Shown here: one piece after another, positions 21,776-35,559 of the stretch
How positions within the stretch are numbered: position 1 is the stretch's first letter
How the letters are laid out: every line of letters begins with the position of its first letter
From: Poecilobothrus nobilitatus
Lineage: Eukaryota; Arthropoda; Insecta; Diptera; Dolichopodidae
Assembly (NCBI GenBank): GCA_947095535.1
Contig: OX352774.1
Coordinates: forward strand, 263,039,843 to 263,103,842
Length of the DNA: 64,000 nucleotides
Reading direction: 5' to 3'
Notes under the pieces: model-generated
Database searches by the model: none
Seen by the model: only the letters and a program-made list of their open reading frames with translations
Told to the model about the DNA's origin: nothing
Position numbers and translations under genes: made by a program

Positions 21776-24700
21776 GGTGTTAGTATGTATTAGATGATTA
21801 AATATTACCAATAATCTCACATTTAGATTATATGAACTAAATTTAAAAATGAAATTGAAAGGAAACTAATTTGAAGTAAAAATATAGCTATAAAATTAAA
21901 AGTGATGCTTAGTGAAAATCCAGTTTTATGTGGCAGTTCTTAAATATTGTCTTATATACTGTTGAAAGTATTAATTTTCCTTACGTACTTTTCTTTTTTA
22001 ATGAAAACTTGTTTTATTTAATGCATATTTGAAATAAATCCTAGAATTAAATAAAAAAAAAACAAAAAAAGAAAACAAATCATAACTTTAAAGTGTTTAT
22101 ATTTTCCAAAAGTTAAAGAGAAAGTACTATAAAAATGTTTTTTTTTTTTTTCTAGTTTTCTTTGCGTTCATGAAATTTTAACAAGTATCTTGATTTTTTT
22201 TTTTTTTTTTTTGTATATATCTTAAGATAAATTTAGGTTATAATTTCATTTTTATTCTGTATCTGGTTTCAATAACATTTAATTTCTTTTTTTTTTGTGT
22301 TTTTTTTTTTTATATGTTTAGTTAAATGCAATTAATTTAATTGGATACAAAATTATTAAAAAAAAAAAGTGTTCTATAAATGAATAAAATTATGATCAAT
22401 TTACTATAAAGTGAAATTAAATTTTGTAGTTATTAAAGATTATTAATGCATATAGAGGTAAATCGTAAGACAAGGTTATAACTTGATTATGGTATGATTT
22501 TGTTCAACTTTTATAAAAAACCGTTTATTTTCCATAATGTTTAAGAAAATTAAAATTCTAAAATAAATTCGAAAAATTTACCTTGAATTAGAAACTGAAT
22601 GTATTATAACCATATAAGTTTAATTGCTTTAATAATTTTATTATATGTATGTACATATATGTAGGTATAATAAAATATGCGTCTTTTATAAACATTCATT
22701 TTAAAATTATACATAATTTATATAGAATTTTGTAAAATTAAATTCTTAAAGTAATTTCTTGCATTCTAACTATGTATATAAGTAAACTTTAAAGTAGGAT
22801 TGTAAATTTATTTCTATATTTATTTTAATAATTAATATAAAAAAAAAATTTTTTTGTATTGAAGATTTAAGATTAAAATTCAAAGGTTGCAAATTGATAG
22901 ATTTAAAAGCTAAAAATGATTTTTTTTTTTAACAATGTCAACCAGTTTTTTTTTTCTTTAAATAAATTAAGATTTTTAATAGTAAGTATTTGATTTTAAC
23001 AAAAGTTTTTTGACATTTGGTTTAACAACTTAAATGTATGATTTATTTAGAAGTGGCTATTGAAGTAGAATATTGTATTACTAAATATTTGAAAAAAAAA
23101 AAAAATATTAAAAATCATGTTTAAACTATTTTTATTTTACTCTACAAAATAACGTATAATTATTGGATAGTTAATTAAACTTTTACTATTGATATAATAA
23201 GGAAGTAGTGTAATAGAATTATATTTAATAAAAGTATCGTCAAGTATCTATAGATTATTAATAATGATTCTAACAATTAACTGAATAGGAAGAAATATTT
23301 AAATTAAAAAAAGTTTTCATATTTTATGTTGCAACGAAAATTTTTCTTTTATAGTCAAATGTTGCTGCTATTCAACGGGAATCATATCTCGGTTTTTGAT
23401 TCCGACTCAGTTATAGTGCTATTTGAATTTATTGTAGTAGTAATACAACCACATGAAATTTACGGTACCCTCATAATCGATGTACAGTTTGCTACAGTTC
23501 CAGGAATTGTAGAAGGATATCCAAAATTTTGTTTATTTTTTAGGGACCACGTTCTTTATTCATATGTTGTCATTTACATGGAGAACAGGCGTTAGGTACA
23601 TTGTTTCATTTCATCGTTAGGTACAGAGTTTATTTTTCCTAGCATTTGGTAAACTAATTTTATGAAATGCAAGGCAGGACTTACGTGGCAGTTGCTTTCG
23701 AAATACTGAATTGTATGAAGGAATCTAGGTAATTATGCTACTAAGCGTTCTATGCTAGAAGAGGGTTGATACATGCGGTTAAAATACTCTTATACTCCAA
23801 TAGAGGTTAAAAAAAGCTGAAGAACATATTATATAATGTATATATATGTTATAATGTATATAATATATAAATAAAAATAAGTTACTAACTGACAAAACTA
23901 ATATAATTGATGTGGGAAAAAATTGCTCAAATATCAACAGATCTTACACATTATAGAATCTTATACTTACACATCTAGAACAATTTTATTTTCTGGGAAA
24001 TTTCAATTTAAAAAAATAGAAAAAATTTAATTAAAAAAAGCAGTTAATAAAAGGTAAATAAAAAATAGAAAAGTTTCATATATTGTTATTTTTCTATTTA
24101 TTGAAAATTTTTTTAGTTAAAATTCATATAGTTATAAGCTGGATTCGTTTCTCACTCAAATTATCACTCAAACGAAAAAAAAAACAATTTCTTTTCTGTT
24201 AATATAGAAGAAATATTAATAGTTAATATTGAAAAATTGGAAAAAAAATATAGACGTAATTAGATATACCTAATTTGTTTATTTTAATATTCTTTTTTAA
24301 ATATTAAGTATTTTTCTTTTATCTAAATTGAAAGAAAATTTGTACTAACTATTCTAAATTTTAAATAGGTATTGAACTTAATTTTTGTATAAATTTACTA
24401 AGTCTATACTTATAGATATAAAAATCTACTCAATTATATACTTTTAAAATATATATTTAAATTTAATATATAAAATAAATATTATATGAAATATATATAT
24501 ATACAATATATAAATAAATTTTTTTATTATTTTGAAACCAAAATAAAATTACACTGCCATTTAAATTTTATTACTTTAAATTAAATGAACATTTGGAATA
24601 TTAAATGAATTTTTTGTTTCTTTTTTAAAGTTAAGTGAAAGGTTAAAAGGTTAATACATAAACTTAATTTTTAGCTGGTTTTATAAACTTATATAAAATT

Positions 24701-26549
24701 TAAAAAGTATTAAAATCCTCAGTGACTTTTATAATATTATCATTATGTATATTGTTTTGTTATATTTAAGATGAAGGTACATAAGGTACATTATTATATA
24801 AATTTTATTATAATGTTGTTAAGAAAGATGTTTGAAAAAAAGAATACTTTTGTCATTTATTAGTACAAAATATCCTATGACTTTTTTTCGTTTTGGAACC
24901 GTATATGTATATGTATTTTTTTTTTTTAAATTATTAAAAATTTTATTGTTATTATTTTTCCATATTTAAATTAATTCAAAAAAAAATCGTTATTAACTAT
25001 TAAAATTTAAATATTAAAATATATTAAATTAATTAATATTATATTAATATATATTTAAATATTTATATATATATTAATAAATATATTAATATATATATTA
25101 AAATAAATTCAACTTTTAATACCCCCCTTAAATTAATTTAATTAATTGAATATTTTTGATTATAAAAATTACTTTAATTTTTACCTTTCCTTTTAGATTT
25201 TGTCAATACATATATAAAGTACATATATGTAAATTCAATTAATAATTAATAATTAATTATTTTTTAATTTTTTGAATATTCAATTTCAAAATTGAATCAC
25301 TGAATCCTAATTGAATCCTAATTGAATTTGATGAATTTGATTTTTTTTTTTTCGTAGCTTAGCTTAATAAATAAAAATTTTCTTTAAATGAAATATTTTA
25401 AATTAATCACAACACTAAAAGTTATATTTTATAAAATAAAATACATAATTTAAATAATCAATTAAAAAAAATTATTTTATGTATTTATAATGTTAAAAAT
25501 TTAATAAATATTTTATTTTGTTAATATTTTTTTTTAAAACAACCCCATGAAAAATCAAAAAAATTAAATAAACCATAAAATTTACCCATAAAAACTTTTT
25601 TTTGTTTTTTTAAATCAATATCAAAATACTAAAAATAACCAAAAAAAAAAAACTTTAATTTAATTAATTTATTTAATTTAATATACACTTTATTCTTTTA
25701 TACGTTCATGTTAAACTACAAAAAAAATTCTAAACCGAACGGTTTTAGTTGTTAACTAGGACTGATAGAAAACAAAACATAAAAATAAATTTTTCTTTTA
25801 CTTTTTAAAAACATGAATTAAAAAATTTTCAAGCTTTACTCTTTAAAATAAGCGTTTTGCTAGCTTTTTTAATTTATGAAATAAGCCGGCTTTTTTTAGT
25901 TAAATGTAAGTAAATTTTATGACATATATAATATATATACTGGTATGTATGGATATACACATGACTGGTGTCAAATGTACCCCTATATTACTATTTATAT
26001 GAATTCTACATGTACATACCTATTATAATATATTGTATATATATGTAGGTACTAAGTGTATATTATGATTGGTGATAACTTGATAAGTATAGTTTAATTT
26101 TCCATTAGTATGACTAAGCGTTACTTTATTTAGGATGCGATAATATGAGTATTATTGAATATTATTGAAAAAGGAAAATGCTTTTATTTACTTTGTTTCT
26201 GGAATATTGGCTTAGTATGTAAATCTTTTATGTAGGCCAACAAAATTTTATCCGTCTTTTGAACTATAAAATATTATATATACGAGTATATTATAGATAA
26301 TATTTGAAGTATAATAGATTTTTATATTATATGTGCATACAATATACATTTGAGATAGAAATGACATAAATGAAGTGAAATAAATGCAGATGCGTCAAAA
26401 GGGTGAGAGAAAGGAAAGTTGAAATAATTAATTGTTTTATTTTTGCATGAAAATTAAAAAAGAAAGAATGAAAAAAGTAATGTGAAAAAATGAGGCAAGA
26501 ATAAAAGCGAATTATGAACTAGTTAATTATTAGAAACAATATTTGTTGT
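21776..26549. other. intergenic, no gene seen
   Basis: A+T content is extreme, especially 24000-25700, where long AT and TTAA runs dominate. The 23326-23770 stretch is less biased and may be an old transposon, but I could not identify it. No exon was recognised on either strand. Confidence 0.4.
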
Positions 26550-26940
26550 TGTTGTTTCCAAGGGTAGGCTTCTAACTGCCTGTGATCCACTCTTTATTTA
26601 CATCGTCTCATCGAGCGAATCTATATCTTTCTTACTTTGGAAAATTTTTCACAGTGTTACTCACCCAAGATTCTTCTTTGGAATTCTAAGCCTGGGCATT
26701 GGCGCAGAATATGAAGTACTGTTTCCGCCTCCTGTCAACATCCTCTGTATAGGCTAGTCTCTGCTATATCGATTTCGCGGGCTGCCCTCTTGGCATCAGA
26801 TGGTCTGTGCTAATTACCATAAAAAGTCTTAAATCGATTCTGTTATGTTTCAGAACTTTGTCTTTTTACTTTTCTATTTCACTGCATAAGTCCTTCGTGT
26901 GAAACGATTCCAGGGATCGAAACCAATTCCTCGCACTGAG
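26550..26940 (-). mobile_element. LINE 3' end remnant (RNase H C-terminus), second type
   Basis: On the minus strand one frame reads ETVLHILRQCPGLEFQRRIL, the conserved CxxxxETxxHxLxxCPxL zinc-like block at the end of LINE-encoded RNase H regions in insects. It is followed by stops and a 3' end of AAC repeats near 26540-26550. The preceding codons (ETSLYRGC) match the expected first Cys of the motif. It is dead and 5'-truncated, and of a different type from the copies at 9830 and 29941. Confidence 0.72.
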
Positions 26941-27206
26941 AAATGAAACTTAAAATAACTATATATTTAGTTCTCATTTTATGTCAGTTCTTATTCAATA
27001 ACATTAACTCAGAATTTTTTTTAGAAGTCTGTTAATAACGAAATCTTATTATGCCACAAAAGAAGATAATATAACACCATTAATTTCCTACTTTTATATA
27101 TATAGAAATTTTATATATTCTTTAGGCAAACTTTTTTGCACCAAAAAGTGCATTTTATCCATAAAATAACCAGTGTAATTAAATGCAAATATTGTAAAAT
27201 TAAAAA

Positions 27207-27424
27207 GTGGTAAGTACGTAAACCACCAGTCTTTCAGTAGATAGGTCTCAGATTCAAATTCCGATCAGGTCCTAAATATTATATAAAATATTATAATACA
27301 ATGTAAATGAAATAGAAAATATAATTTAATACTTATACCGCAACCACATATGAAAAAGAAAGATTTATTTATTTCTTCATCGCATTGTATGTGGTGGTGC
27401 AACCAAAATAAATAAATAAATATG
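27207..27424 (+). mobile_element. SINE-II, complete copy with 15-bp target duplication
   Basis: The element starts GTGGTAAGTACGTAAACCAC and has a box B-like AGATTCAAATTCC near 27250. It continues with the SINE-II body (ATAATTTAATACTTATACCG) and a hairpin between CAACCACATATGAA and its partner near 27385-27405, and ends in an (AATA)n tail. It is flanked by a perfect 15-bp duplication TTGTAAAATTAAAAA (27192-27206 and 27425-27439), the mark of LINE-mediated retroposition. No protein is encoded. Confidence 0.85.
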
Positions 27425-27949
27425 TTGTAAAATTAAAAAAAAAATTTCAAAATCAATAAAAACCATTTTCTTGTTTTTTTGTTCGTAATAAATATTTCAT
27501 TTGAAATTTGTTCATCCACTTTTGGAAGGATTTTAAGTTTTTGATATTATTGGGCAAATTAAAATGATATTATAATATTGAATATTATTCGACACTCGAA
27601 TATTTTAAATATTTAAAACAAATTTTTTCCCAAAATTTAAAAAAAAACAAAACATATTATATTAAATATCAGAAAGTTCTAAACTTTAACAATGTTTTTT
27701 AGAAAGAAAAATTCCTAAAGTGCTAAATTCGCATGATTGAATAAGTGGGAGAAAAAAAATCAAAAAAGATAAGAATTGAAATTATTTAAATAATAAGAAA
27801 TTATTTTTACGGTCTAGTAAATTCCGTTTACTACAGACTAATATATAATTATTATTATTCAGTGCGTTTGTCTTATTATACGTATATGAAGTTAACATTA
27901 TTAAAATAGTAATCAAAATAAACGTTTATTTTTTACTTTTACTCTTTGT

Positions 27950-28330
27950 TTTAGCACATCTTTTGAAAAATTTTTTCAAAAATTTGGTTAGTGAAACTCT
28001 GAGCGTCTGTCCCTCTGTTTAAAAAATTTCAACACTGCTTAAAATGGAGAAATTAAATTTTAACCATGAACAGATCTTATGAAAAAAAATAAAGTTTAAT
28101 GTGCAACCTTTTTTTGTAGCCCTACTGATTACCGAGCTAATAGTTAGCAAAATCTCGATTTTTGAATGTTTATATCTCAAGTTTTCTAAGCTTTGAATAT
28201 TTTTAGCTTTAAAATTATGTAATTTTTTGCAGTTTCTTATTTAAATTTCCCGTTATGTTAAACAACAGTTTTGTAAAATTTTAGCTCCTTCTTATCTTCA
28301 AAACACTTTCAGTTAGAACCTTGGAATTTT
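27950..28330 (-). repeat. interspersed repeat family R-E, copy 2
   Basis: Its reverse complement aligns with 7400-7660, notably GATCTGTTCATGGTTAAAAT and then the GGGACAGAC core. It is longer and less A+T-biased than the DNA around it. No protein was recognised. Confidence 0.5.
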
Positions 28331-29940
28331 GAGAGGAGAATGATCTTTATTGAATTAGCATATAAGTTAGCTCAGAAAAACAAGTTGTATACTTACATCT
28401 GTTTAAGAGCTATTAACGGTCAAATATTGAAACTATAACTGTGCATGTTTGACGTAAATAAGACATGATAATTAAAGTCACAATATTACAATTTATATCA
28501 TATTATGTTAACGGCTGTGTTATAAAATGTTTGCATGTGTAAACGGTTTTTTTTTTTACCAAAAAAGGGGTTCCTTAAAATTGAAAAAAAGTGTCATTTG
28601 ATTTTTCATAGTTCTTTCTTACACATTTTGATGCAAAAATAATGTATTCAGAATATTAATTGCAAAAGATGTTTTTTATTATTTTTTTGAAAATGTGCTC
28701 CTTTAAAAACCTTTGGTATTAAATACTGTTTTGTTATAAATTCTACAAGTATTACCTTTAATGTACTGTTCACAAATAAAGTTTTAATATTATTGTACAT
28801 ATGTACCACATGAACTGATTTATATTCTTTAGGAGTAGGTACCCAATTCTTTTTTTTAAATGAGTTGTAAAATTTATTTTTAAACTTAGTAAGTAGATAT
28901 ACTGATTGAATTGAATAATAGATTAATTATAATCATCAAAATATTTATAAATTAATTAGTCATTATACTTATACAAAATTTTAACTATACAGACATTTTG
29001 TAAATAAAAAATTTAAACTTTTATGTGAATAAATTAAATAATTTAAATTGATTTTTTTTTTTTTTTTGCACGTACCTTTTTTTTATTCCAAAGTTGAATT
29101 GAATATTAATTCCTACACAATTCCTACGTATACTTTGCCGGATAGAATTAATAAATTGCTTAATATAGATTCAGTTATTGATAAGTTTAAGGACGAATTT
29201 CAAAACAGATGACACAGTTTTTATTTTGAATTAACAGTTAAAGTTAAAAGTTTTGTTAAGTGCTTTGCTAAGTGATAAAAAGAAACAAATCGAGTACGTA
29301 TACCATGAAGTGAACACATTTAAATATTTTGCCAATGTAAAAATTTTTTTTTGTATTTACTAAATTTATTTTATAAAATAAATATGGTTTTAGTTTTTTA
29401 TTATTTAATAAAAACAACAATTAATAAAATAATGATGAAAGTTATAATTAAATTGTATATTATTATATTATTAAATTTATGATTTGATGTAAAAGTTCAA
29501 CTTAAGATTTGTAATTTGCCTATATGTTAACAACAAATAATAAAATGATTTGTTAGAATTTTTTTAGTAAAGTAATAATTAAAATGTTTAATACCGATAT
29601 TATTTATAAATATAGTTTAAATTTAATCTTGCAATATATATAGTGCCATTATATTAATATAAATGATATTTAACATTTAATATGTATCTATTTGTCTTAT
29701 TTATAATGAGAATTTAGAGATTTTATTAGTTATTATGAAAAAGTAGTCATATTTTATTATAGTTGATTACCATAATAACTAACAAGGGTGATATTTATTT
29801 TTAAGCCTTTATTAGTCGATTAATTTGATTTTTATTTAATTGATTTCATTATAATAATAACTTTTGTTTTTATACGTTTTTAATTGTAAAATTGATATTA
29901 GATGATAATTTACAATATATATTTAGTTGTTATATCGTTA
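28331..29940. other. intergenic, no gene seen
   Basis: A+T-rich; nothing assignable. Confidence 0.4.
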
Positions 29941-30830
29941 AACATTCTAAAATTCCTATGTATATAGACTTCCAGGGACTATAACCTACTCGACAAATGT
30001 ATTCCTCTAATTGGACTTCCCAAAGATGAAATAACTATAGGATAACTATAGATATTCCAAGCTAAAGTGTATACAATCATCTTTCGATCAATGCAAACTC
30101 TATACGGGTAGGAGATCCCATATATCCCCTATGAATAGATAAATATTTATTCTAGACAACCAGGTAGCCATAAAGGCACTTAACTCACAAGCAATAAAAT
30201 CCCAACTAGTGGTTAGTGAAACTAAACCGCTTGGGAACAAAAAAATAAAGTAATCCTCCACTGAATACCTTGAATATCTGAGTATAGAGGGAAGTAGAAA
30301 GTGGATCAAAACCAGAACCATGATTGAACCATTTTGTAGTTTAGGTAAACACAAAATAAGAGAAGGACTTAAAATTGTGGAAAACTGCAACAGAGTTAAA
30401 ATTTCGAGCTCAAACAATCTAAACAACAATAATCGAAAAAAATATAAAAAAAAATCATAGGATTCAGTAAAAATAAACTGAGAATTCTAACAGGATTCCT
30501 GTCGGGATACTGCCAACTAAAGAGACACTTAAAGAAAATTGAAATAAAAAATTACGGTACATGCAGATTTTATCAAAAAGAAAAGGAGATTCCAGTACAC
30601 ATACTCAAAAACTGTGGAGTTTTACTCGGAGCAAGATACGTGCATCTAGGAGCATATTGCTTTGTCGAAGATGAACTGTCAGCAATAAACCCTATACTGA
30701 TCTTTACTTTCTTACAGGTAGTAGAGCTGACAGAAGTATTATAAGTGGAGGCAAAATCCACAACACTAGGAACAGAAGGAACACAATAGACCTACATCAA
30801 AAGGTTGCAGTGTCATTTACACCCCAATAA
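29941..30830 (+). mobile_element. LINE remnant (RNase H domain and 3' end), copy 2
   Basis: Broken + frames preserve ILDNQVAIKALNSQAIKSQL (about 30135-30200), like the DSQAALKAL block of LINE RNase H. MIEPFCSLGKHKIREGLKIV follows (about 30321-30385, allowing one frame change), and then GFLSGYCQLKRHLKKIEIKN and a CRFYQKEKEIPVHILKNC zinc-like block (about 30495-30620). The element ends near an (AAT)n tail at 30822-30833. It shares its 3' third with 9830-10215. Several stops and frameshifts are present. The minus-strand open frames over it are shadows. Confidence 0.78.
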
Positions 30831-30905
30831 TAATAATATAAAGTATATATAAGGTTTGAAGTTCAAGGATTTGGAAAAAGATAAATTAAAATAATCTTTA
30901 CTGGA

Positions 30906-31320
30906 ATTTATATTTCTTTTTCACTTTAAGAAAAAAGATTTCCATTTTAAGTGCAAGTATTTTCATTTTAAATAGCAAGTTTTAATTTTTAAGTGTAAGT
31001 ATTTCCTTTTCAAATGCAAGATTTTATATTTATGTAATTTGTTATAACTAAGTAATTAGCTTGCTTAATATATGTATATTATTTTTAAAAAATTTTTTAG
31101 ACAGGCTACAAAATACTTTTACTTTTATACTTACAATACTTTTTTTTTAATAAAATTTTAAATAATACACTTTAAATCAGACAAAACTTTTAAAAATAAG
31201 ATAAGTTAAGGCAGTTAAAAAGAAAAACTGACTCAAAATAAAAAAAAATACTTGCTATTAAAAAGGAAATATTGCATTTAAATTGAAAATCCTTTTTCTT
31301 AAAGTAAAAAAGATATAAAT
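30906..31320. mobile_element. foldback element with inverted ends and sub-terminal short repeats
   Basis: The segment 30906-30990 (ATTTATATTTC, CACTTTAAGAAAAAAGATTT, then units like TTTTAAGTGCAAGTATTT) is a diverged reverse complement of 31240-31320. The left side also holds about four imperfect units of 20-24 bp with the core AAGTGCAAGTATTT. This is the layout of a small foldback MITE of about 415 bp. No target duplication was clear. Confidence 0.62.
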
Positions 31321-33304
31321 ATACATGTACATATAAAGTTTAATTAAACAAAAAAAAATATATTTTCAGCACTAAAATTTCAAAATTTTATTTTAAAATC
31401 TTGCAATTATAAATTTCGGAACAAAAAAAACCGAAAACTTCAATTTGATTATAGAATTTTTAATTTGCTTGACTGAATCTATTCTTTTTAAAATATCAAA
31501 ACAAAAATTTATTGTAGGTACCTACCTACACATTAAAATTATTGATAATTTTTATTTTTATGTACTCGTATATTGACACAATTGAATTTTATACAATTAA
31601 AATTTAAAATAGATTGTAACGAACAATTAAAATTTTTAATATTTATTATTGTTTTGCTTTTTTATAACATAAACATGTCGTGTTACATAATTCGTGAAGG
31701 TTAGATTTGTAAACCATGCAAATTAGATAAAAAGTTAATTTTGCATTAAATTTAAATAAATTTAATAAGCAAATAAAGTAAGTTAAAATAATATGAAAAT
31801 TTCGGTTTGGTGTTAATATAATGCTCATAAACAATTCAAAATTTTTTTTTTTTTTTTTTGGTAAGGTTAGGTGGGAATCTCTTTGGTAACGTTGAACTTG
31901 AACCAATCACACCCCACCTTCCTTTTAAACAAAACATTAGGTTAGAATCTATGGTACAATGTACTGTTTGGTTTGAGAATTGGGTAAATATTAGATTCAA
32001 AATATCTTTTTCATATTAACAATTAATGTTATCATTTTCTGGAATAGTTCTTTCTAGTTTTTGAGTTAAGTTTATTTTAGAAAACTTAATGATTTTTCGG
32101 AAAATTTAATTTATTTTGATTTTAAATTTGGAATAATTGAAATTTTAACAATAAAGAACTTGATAAAATATAAGAACCATATTGAGTTAAATCTATAATA
32201 AATAATCATCAAATGAAAAGATAAACCACGGTAGGTGGTTCGGTGGTTCATTCGTATCGATGTTTTCACAAAAATTTAAAATACTTAGAAATTTTGAAAT
32301 TCAAACAAATCAATTGTTTGTAAATTTTTTAAATTAATTTTGTTAATATAAATTAAGTAAATAAAAGTTTTAATTGTTTGAATAGATTTTATATGGTTCA
32401 ATGGTGGTGTTATAATGGCAATTATTTTTAAAATAAAACCATATAAACGTATTGTGTCTTTTATGTATTTTAAATTTTGTAATAATTTAATATCATTTGT
32501 ATATTAAATTCTATATTTATATGCCAATAATATAAAAATTCAATTGGTAAAGTGTTTAAATGATTTTTTATATAGAAAAACCTCATATGTCATATTTTAC
32601 TTTACTGAATTGAAATCTTGGATTTATTTTTTCTAATTCCCTGTAAAACCACAAAAACAAAAATTTAATTATATTTTATGAATTTATTTAACAGGGACTG
32701 TTTGAATAAAGTTTTTATAAAAAGTATGTGCATATATGCATGATTTAACCTTCCAATAATAATTTTTTGAAATATAAGAATGGTTTTCTGTATGGTTTTA
32801 ACCAGTTTCAACTATACAAAGGCATATTATTTTAAAAAAAAAAAAATATTGAAGAAAAATAATTTAAAAAAAAAAAGTTTAATTTTTTGTAGTTTGGTTT
32901 ATTATTCAATTGCAATCATTTTATTATATTGAAATATTTGTAAAATATATAATTGCAGCAATTTATAGTTAGAAAAACGTGATTTATTGAATCAAATCAA
33001 ACAAAACAAAAACGATAACCTTATTTATACTAAAGAATTATTAGAAAATAAATATTACGATTTATTATTTTGATTATTTTTTTAATCATTTGTTGTATTA
33101 CCTAGGGTAATTGAATTTGAATATAATCTTAAGGTTCTTCGATCAGACAAAATAAATCTAAAACTAAAAACAAAAATCTAATTAAAAGTAGGTGTTTACT
33201 ATAAGATTTTTCACATAGATTTGAACAAAGGAATATATGAATAAATTATTAAAATAAAATTGTAATAACTATTAATTTAATTAAAAAAAAAAAACAATGC
33301 AATG
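31321..33304. other. intergenic, no gene seen
   Basis: A+T-rich. Around 31858-31915 a small GGTTAGGTGGG / CCCCACCTTCC inverted pair is visible. Nothing else is assignable. Confidence 0.4.
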
Positions 33305-33760
33305 TAAACTCAAGGATTTTAAGAGTGGACATGTTGTATTTGTTCCAAAAGATAATAAAAATAGTTTAGAATTGTGACAATTGCATCAAAATTTGTAATT
33401 TTTCTTAGAATTTTATAACAAGTAAAAATTGGGAAAAATCAAAAGAGAATTTCTTCAATTTTAAGAGAATCCTATATACATAATTCTAGACAAGCTTTTT
33501 ACACATTTAAAATTATAATGTTGAAGCTTTAATTTTTGCGTTTTATTTAGAAAGTTACAAGTGTCTAGAAATTCCAAAAGATTTATATTTTGGACTTCTA
33601 ACAGTTCTTAAATAAAGATAGGTTCCATTTCTAAGGTAACTAATACTAAAGATATTTCTTATTTCAAAATTTCAAGGCCAACTAAAAGTGTGCTAGAGTT
33701 ATGAGGAAAGAAAAATCTTGAAAAAATTTTGGCTTCACATAACCATATTGAAAATTAGCT
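33305..33760 (+). repeat. interspersed repeat family R-B, longest copy
   Basis: It aligns with 13505-13910 and, at its ends, with 7137-7300. It starts near AAGGATTTTAAGAGTGGACA and ends near TTGGCTTCACATAACC. No coding region was seen. Confidence 0.65.
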
Positions 33761-34239
33761 TTTTTCCAGTTTTGATTTGCTGTACTTTCGTAGAGGATGC
33801 TACGCAATAATTCTTTACCTTTTTATGGTTAAAATTTAATTATTCTATCTTAAATGGTACAGAAGTTTTAAAAAGACGGACAAAATGAAACTAATAAATA
33901 AATTTTTCAAATAAGCTAATGATGCTTGTATAAAACAAATTTTTTAAAAGTTTGAAAAAGGAAGTAAGTACCTTCTCGAATGAAAGTCTTTAATTTTATT
34001 GTGAAATTAAGAAAACTTTTTTTTTAATTGTCTTGAGATATTATTATACATATATATCTACACATTTATCTGATGTATAAAGATAGTGCACTTTTTATTG
34101 CTTTACATATTATAAATTGTTATATTTCTGCTTTAAAAAGCATTAAAAAAGGGTTTTGAAATATTAAATATATAGAAATTAGTTATATAGACTATAAAAA
34201 CGAGTATATAAAATCGTTCATTTATTTCTTATAAGCTTG

Positions 34240-34500
34240 TATATACTTGCAACAGTTACTTAAACTTACTTAAGTAAAGCTCAGCTCTTGCTCTAAAAAG
34301 AAAAAAATTTTCTTAGTTAGGGAATTCTTCTTAAATAATCTTTTCTATATTATGTCGGAGGTGGACTTAATCAATTTATAGCGCTTTGTAAGAAACTACC
34401 AATATGGTTTTAATTATTTAAAAAAAAATACTGACCCAGAGTACCACAACATACCAAACTGGTCTAAGTGTGCATCTGCAACCCATTTTCAAACCTATAC
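34240..34500 (+). repeat. interspersed repeat family R-C, copy 1
   Basis: It shares ordered blocks with 58645-58845: CAGCTCTTG/AGTCTAAAAA, ATGTCGGAGGTGGACTTAAT against TGTCGGAAATTCGAATAATT, and a TAAGTGTGCATCTGCA against TAAATGTGAATCTGCA end. The class is unknown. Confidence 0.55.
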
Positions 34501-35559
34501 TTACATACTTAAAATAAAAAATTATTTTTCGAAACCATTAATAAGTTTAAAATTAATTTGGAAAGTTCCGACCCTTATAAGTACTTAATTTCATTTTATT
34601 AAAAATTTAAAAGAAAAACTTTTTTTTTTTTTTGGAATTTTTAACAGAAAAATTTTATTTTATTATTAAAAATTTAAATTAGAATTACATTTCTTTTAGA
34701 ATTTAAATTAATTTAAATTCTATTAAAATATTCGTACTTCCTATGAAGGTACACGATACTTTTTCTTTCCCACATTGTAATATTATATGAATCAAAAAGA
34801 TTTTAATTAATTTGATCCAAAGATCATTTAAAAATATTTTTTTAACTTAATTAATTAAAACTTTATAAAAAAAAAATGTCAATTAATTTTTAATTAATTA
34901 ATTTTTGAATTTATTACCTATATTAATTCTTTACAATATCTTTCTCTAAGTTGAAATAAGTTTAATTTATTTCAAATAAAGCACACATACATACATAAAT
35001 AAATATAAAAAATTGTTACGTAATCTGAAAAGAAGATTTGTTTACTTAATTGCGTCCTTTTCAATATTTGGTATAATATGTATAAGCATATTTATACAAG
35101 TATATGTATATATGTAGCTCTATATATATATAAGATATATTAGACCATACCAAGTTTTTTTTTTATAAAATTTTTAAATGGACGAAATTAATTTTAAATT
35201 ATTTTTATTACTCGGTAATTTTAATCGTAAAAAACATTTTAAATAATATTCGGTTGTATCTTAATGTAGTTTTGAAAATATTCATTAAAAATTTAGTATA
35301 AAATTTATTTTTGATATAAATATGATATCATCCTATTTATTATACCTATTATACATTTTGGTTTTTCTAATAAAAAAAAATTTATAGGTTTGTTTTATTT
35401 GCATTGTTAAATTAGCTATATACTTAATGTTATACTTAATGTATAACTTATATTCAAGTATGTTAAATTGTCTGTTAAAAAGATCTAATTTTACTCGATT
35501 TAAGAGTTAGATATCCATTATAGGAAAGTTATTATTACGTTATTATAAAAAGAAAGAGT
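34501..35559. other. intergenic, no gene seen
   Basis: A+T-rich; nothing assignable. Confidence 0.4.

Noticed and set aside
23326..23595. 89-codon plus frame; the minus strand has GYPSTIPGTVANCTSIMRVP, faintly like a Harbinger transposase motif
   Set aside because: The resemblance rests on one short block with stops right after it. No second motif or terminal repeats were found.
30100..30761. Two minus-strand frames of 109 and 62 codons
   Set aside because: The plus strand here preserves LINE RNase H motifs, so these are antisense shadows of a dead element.
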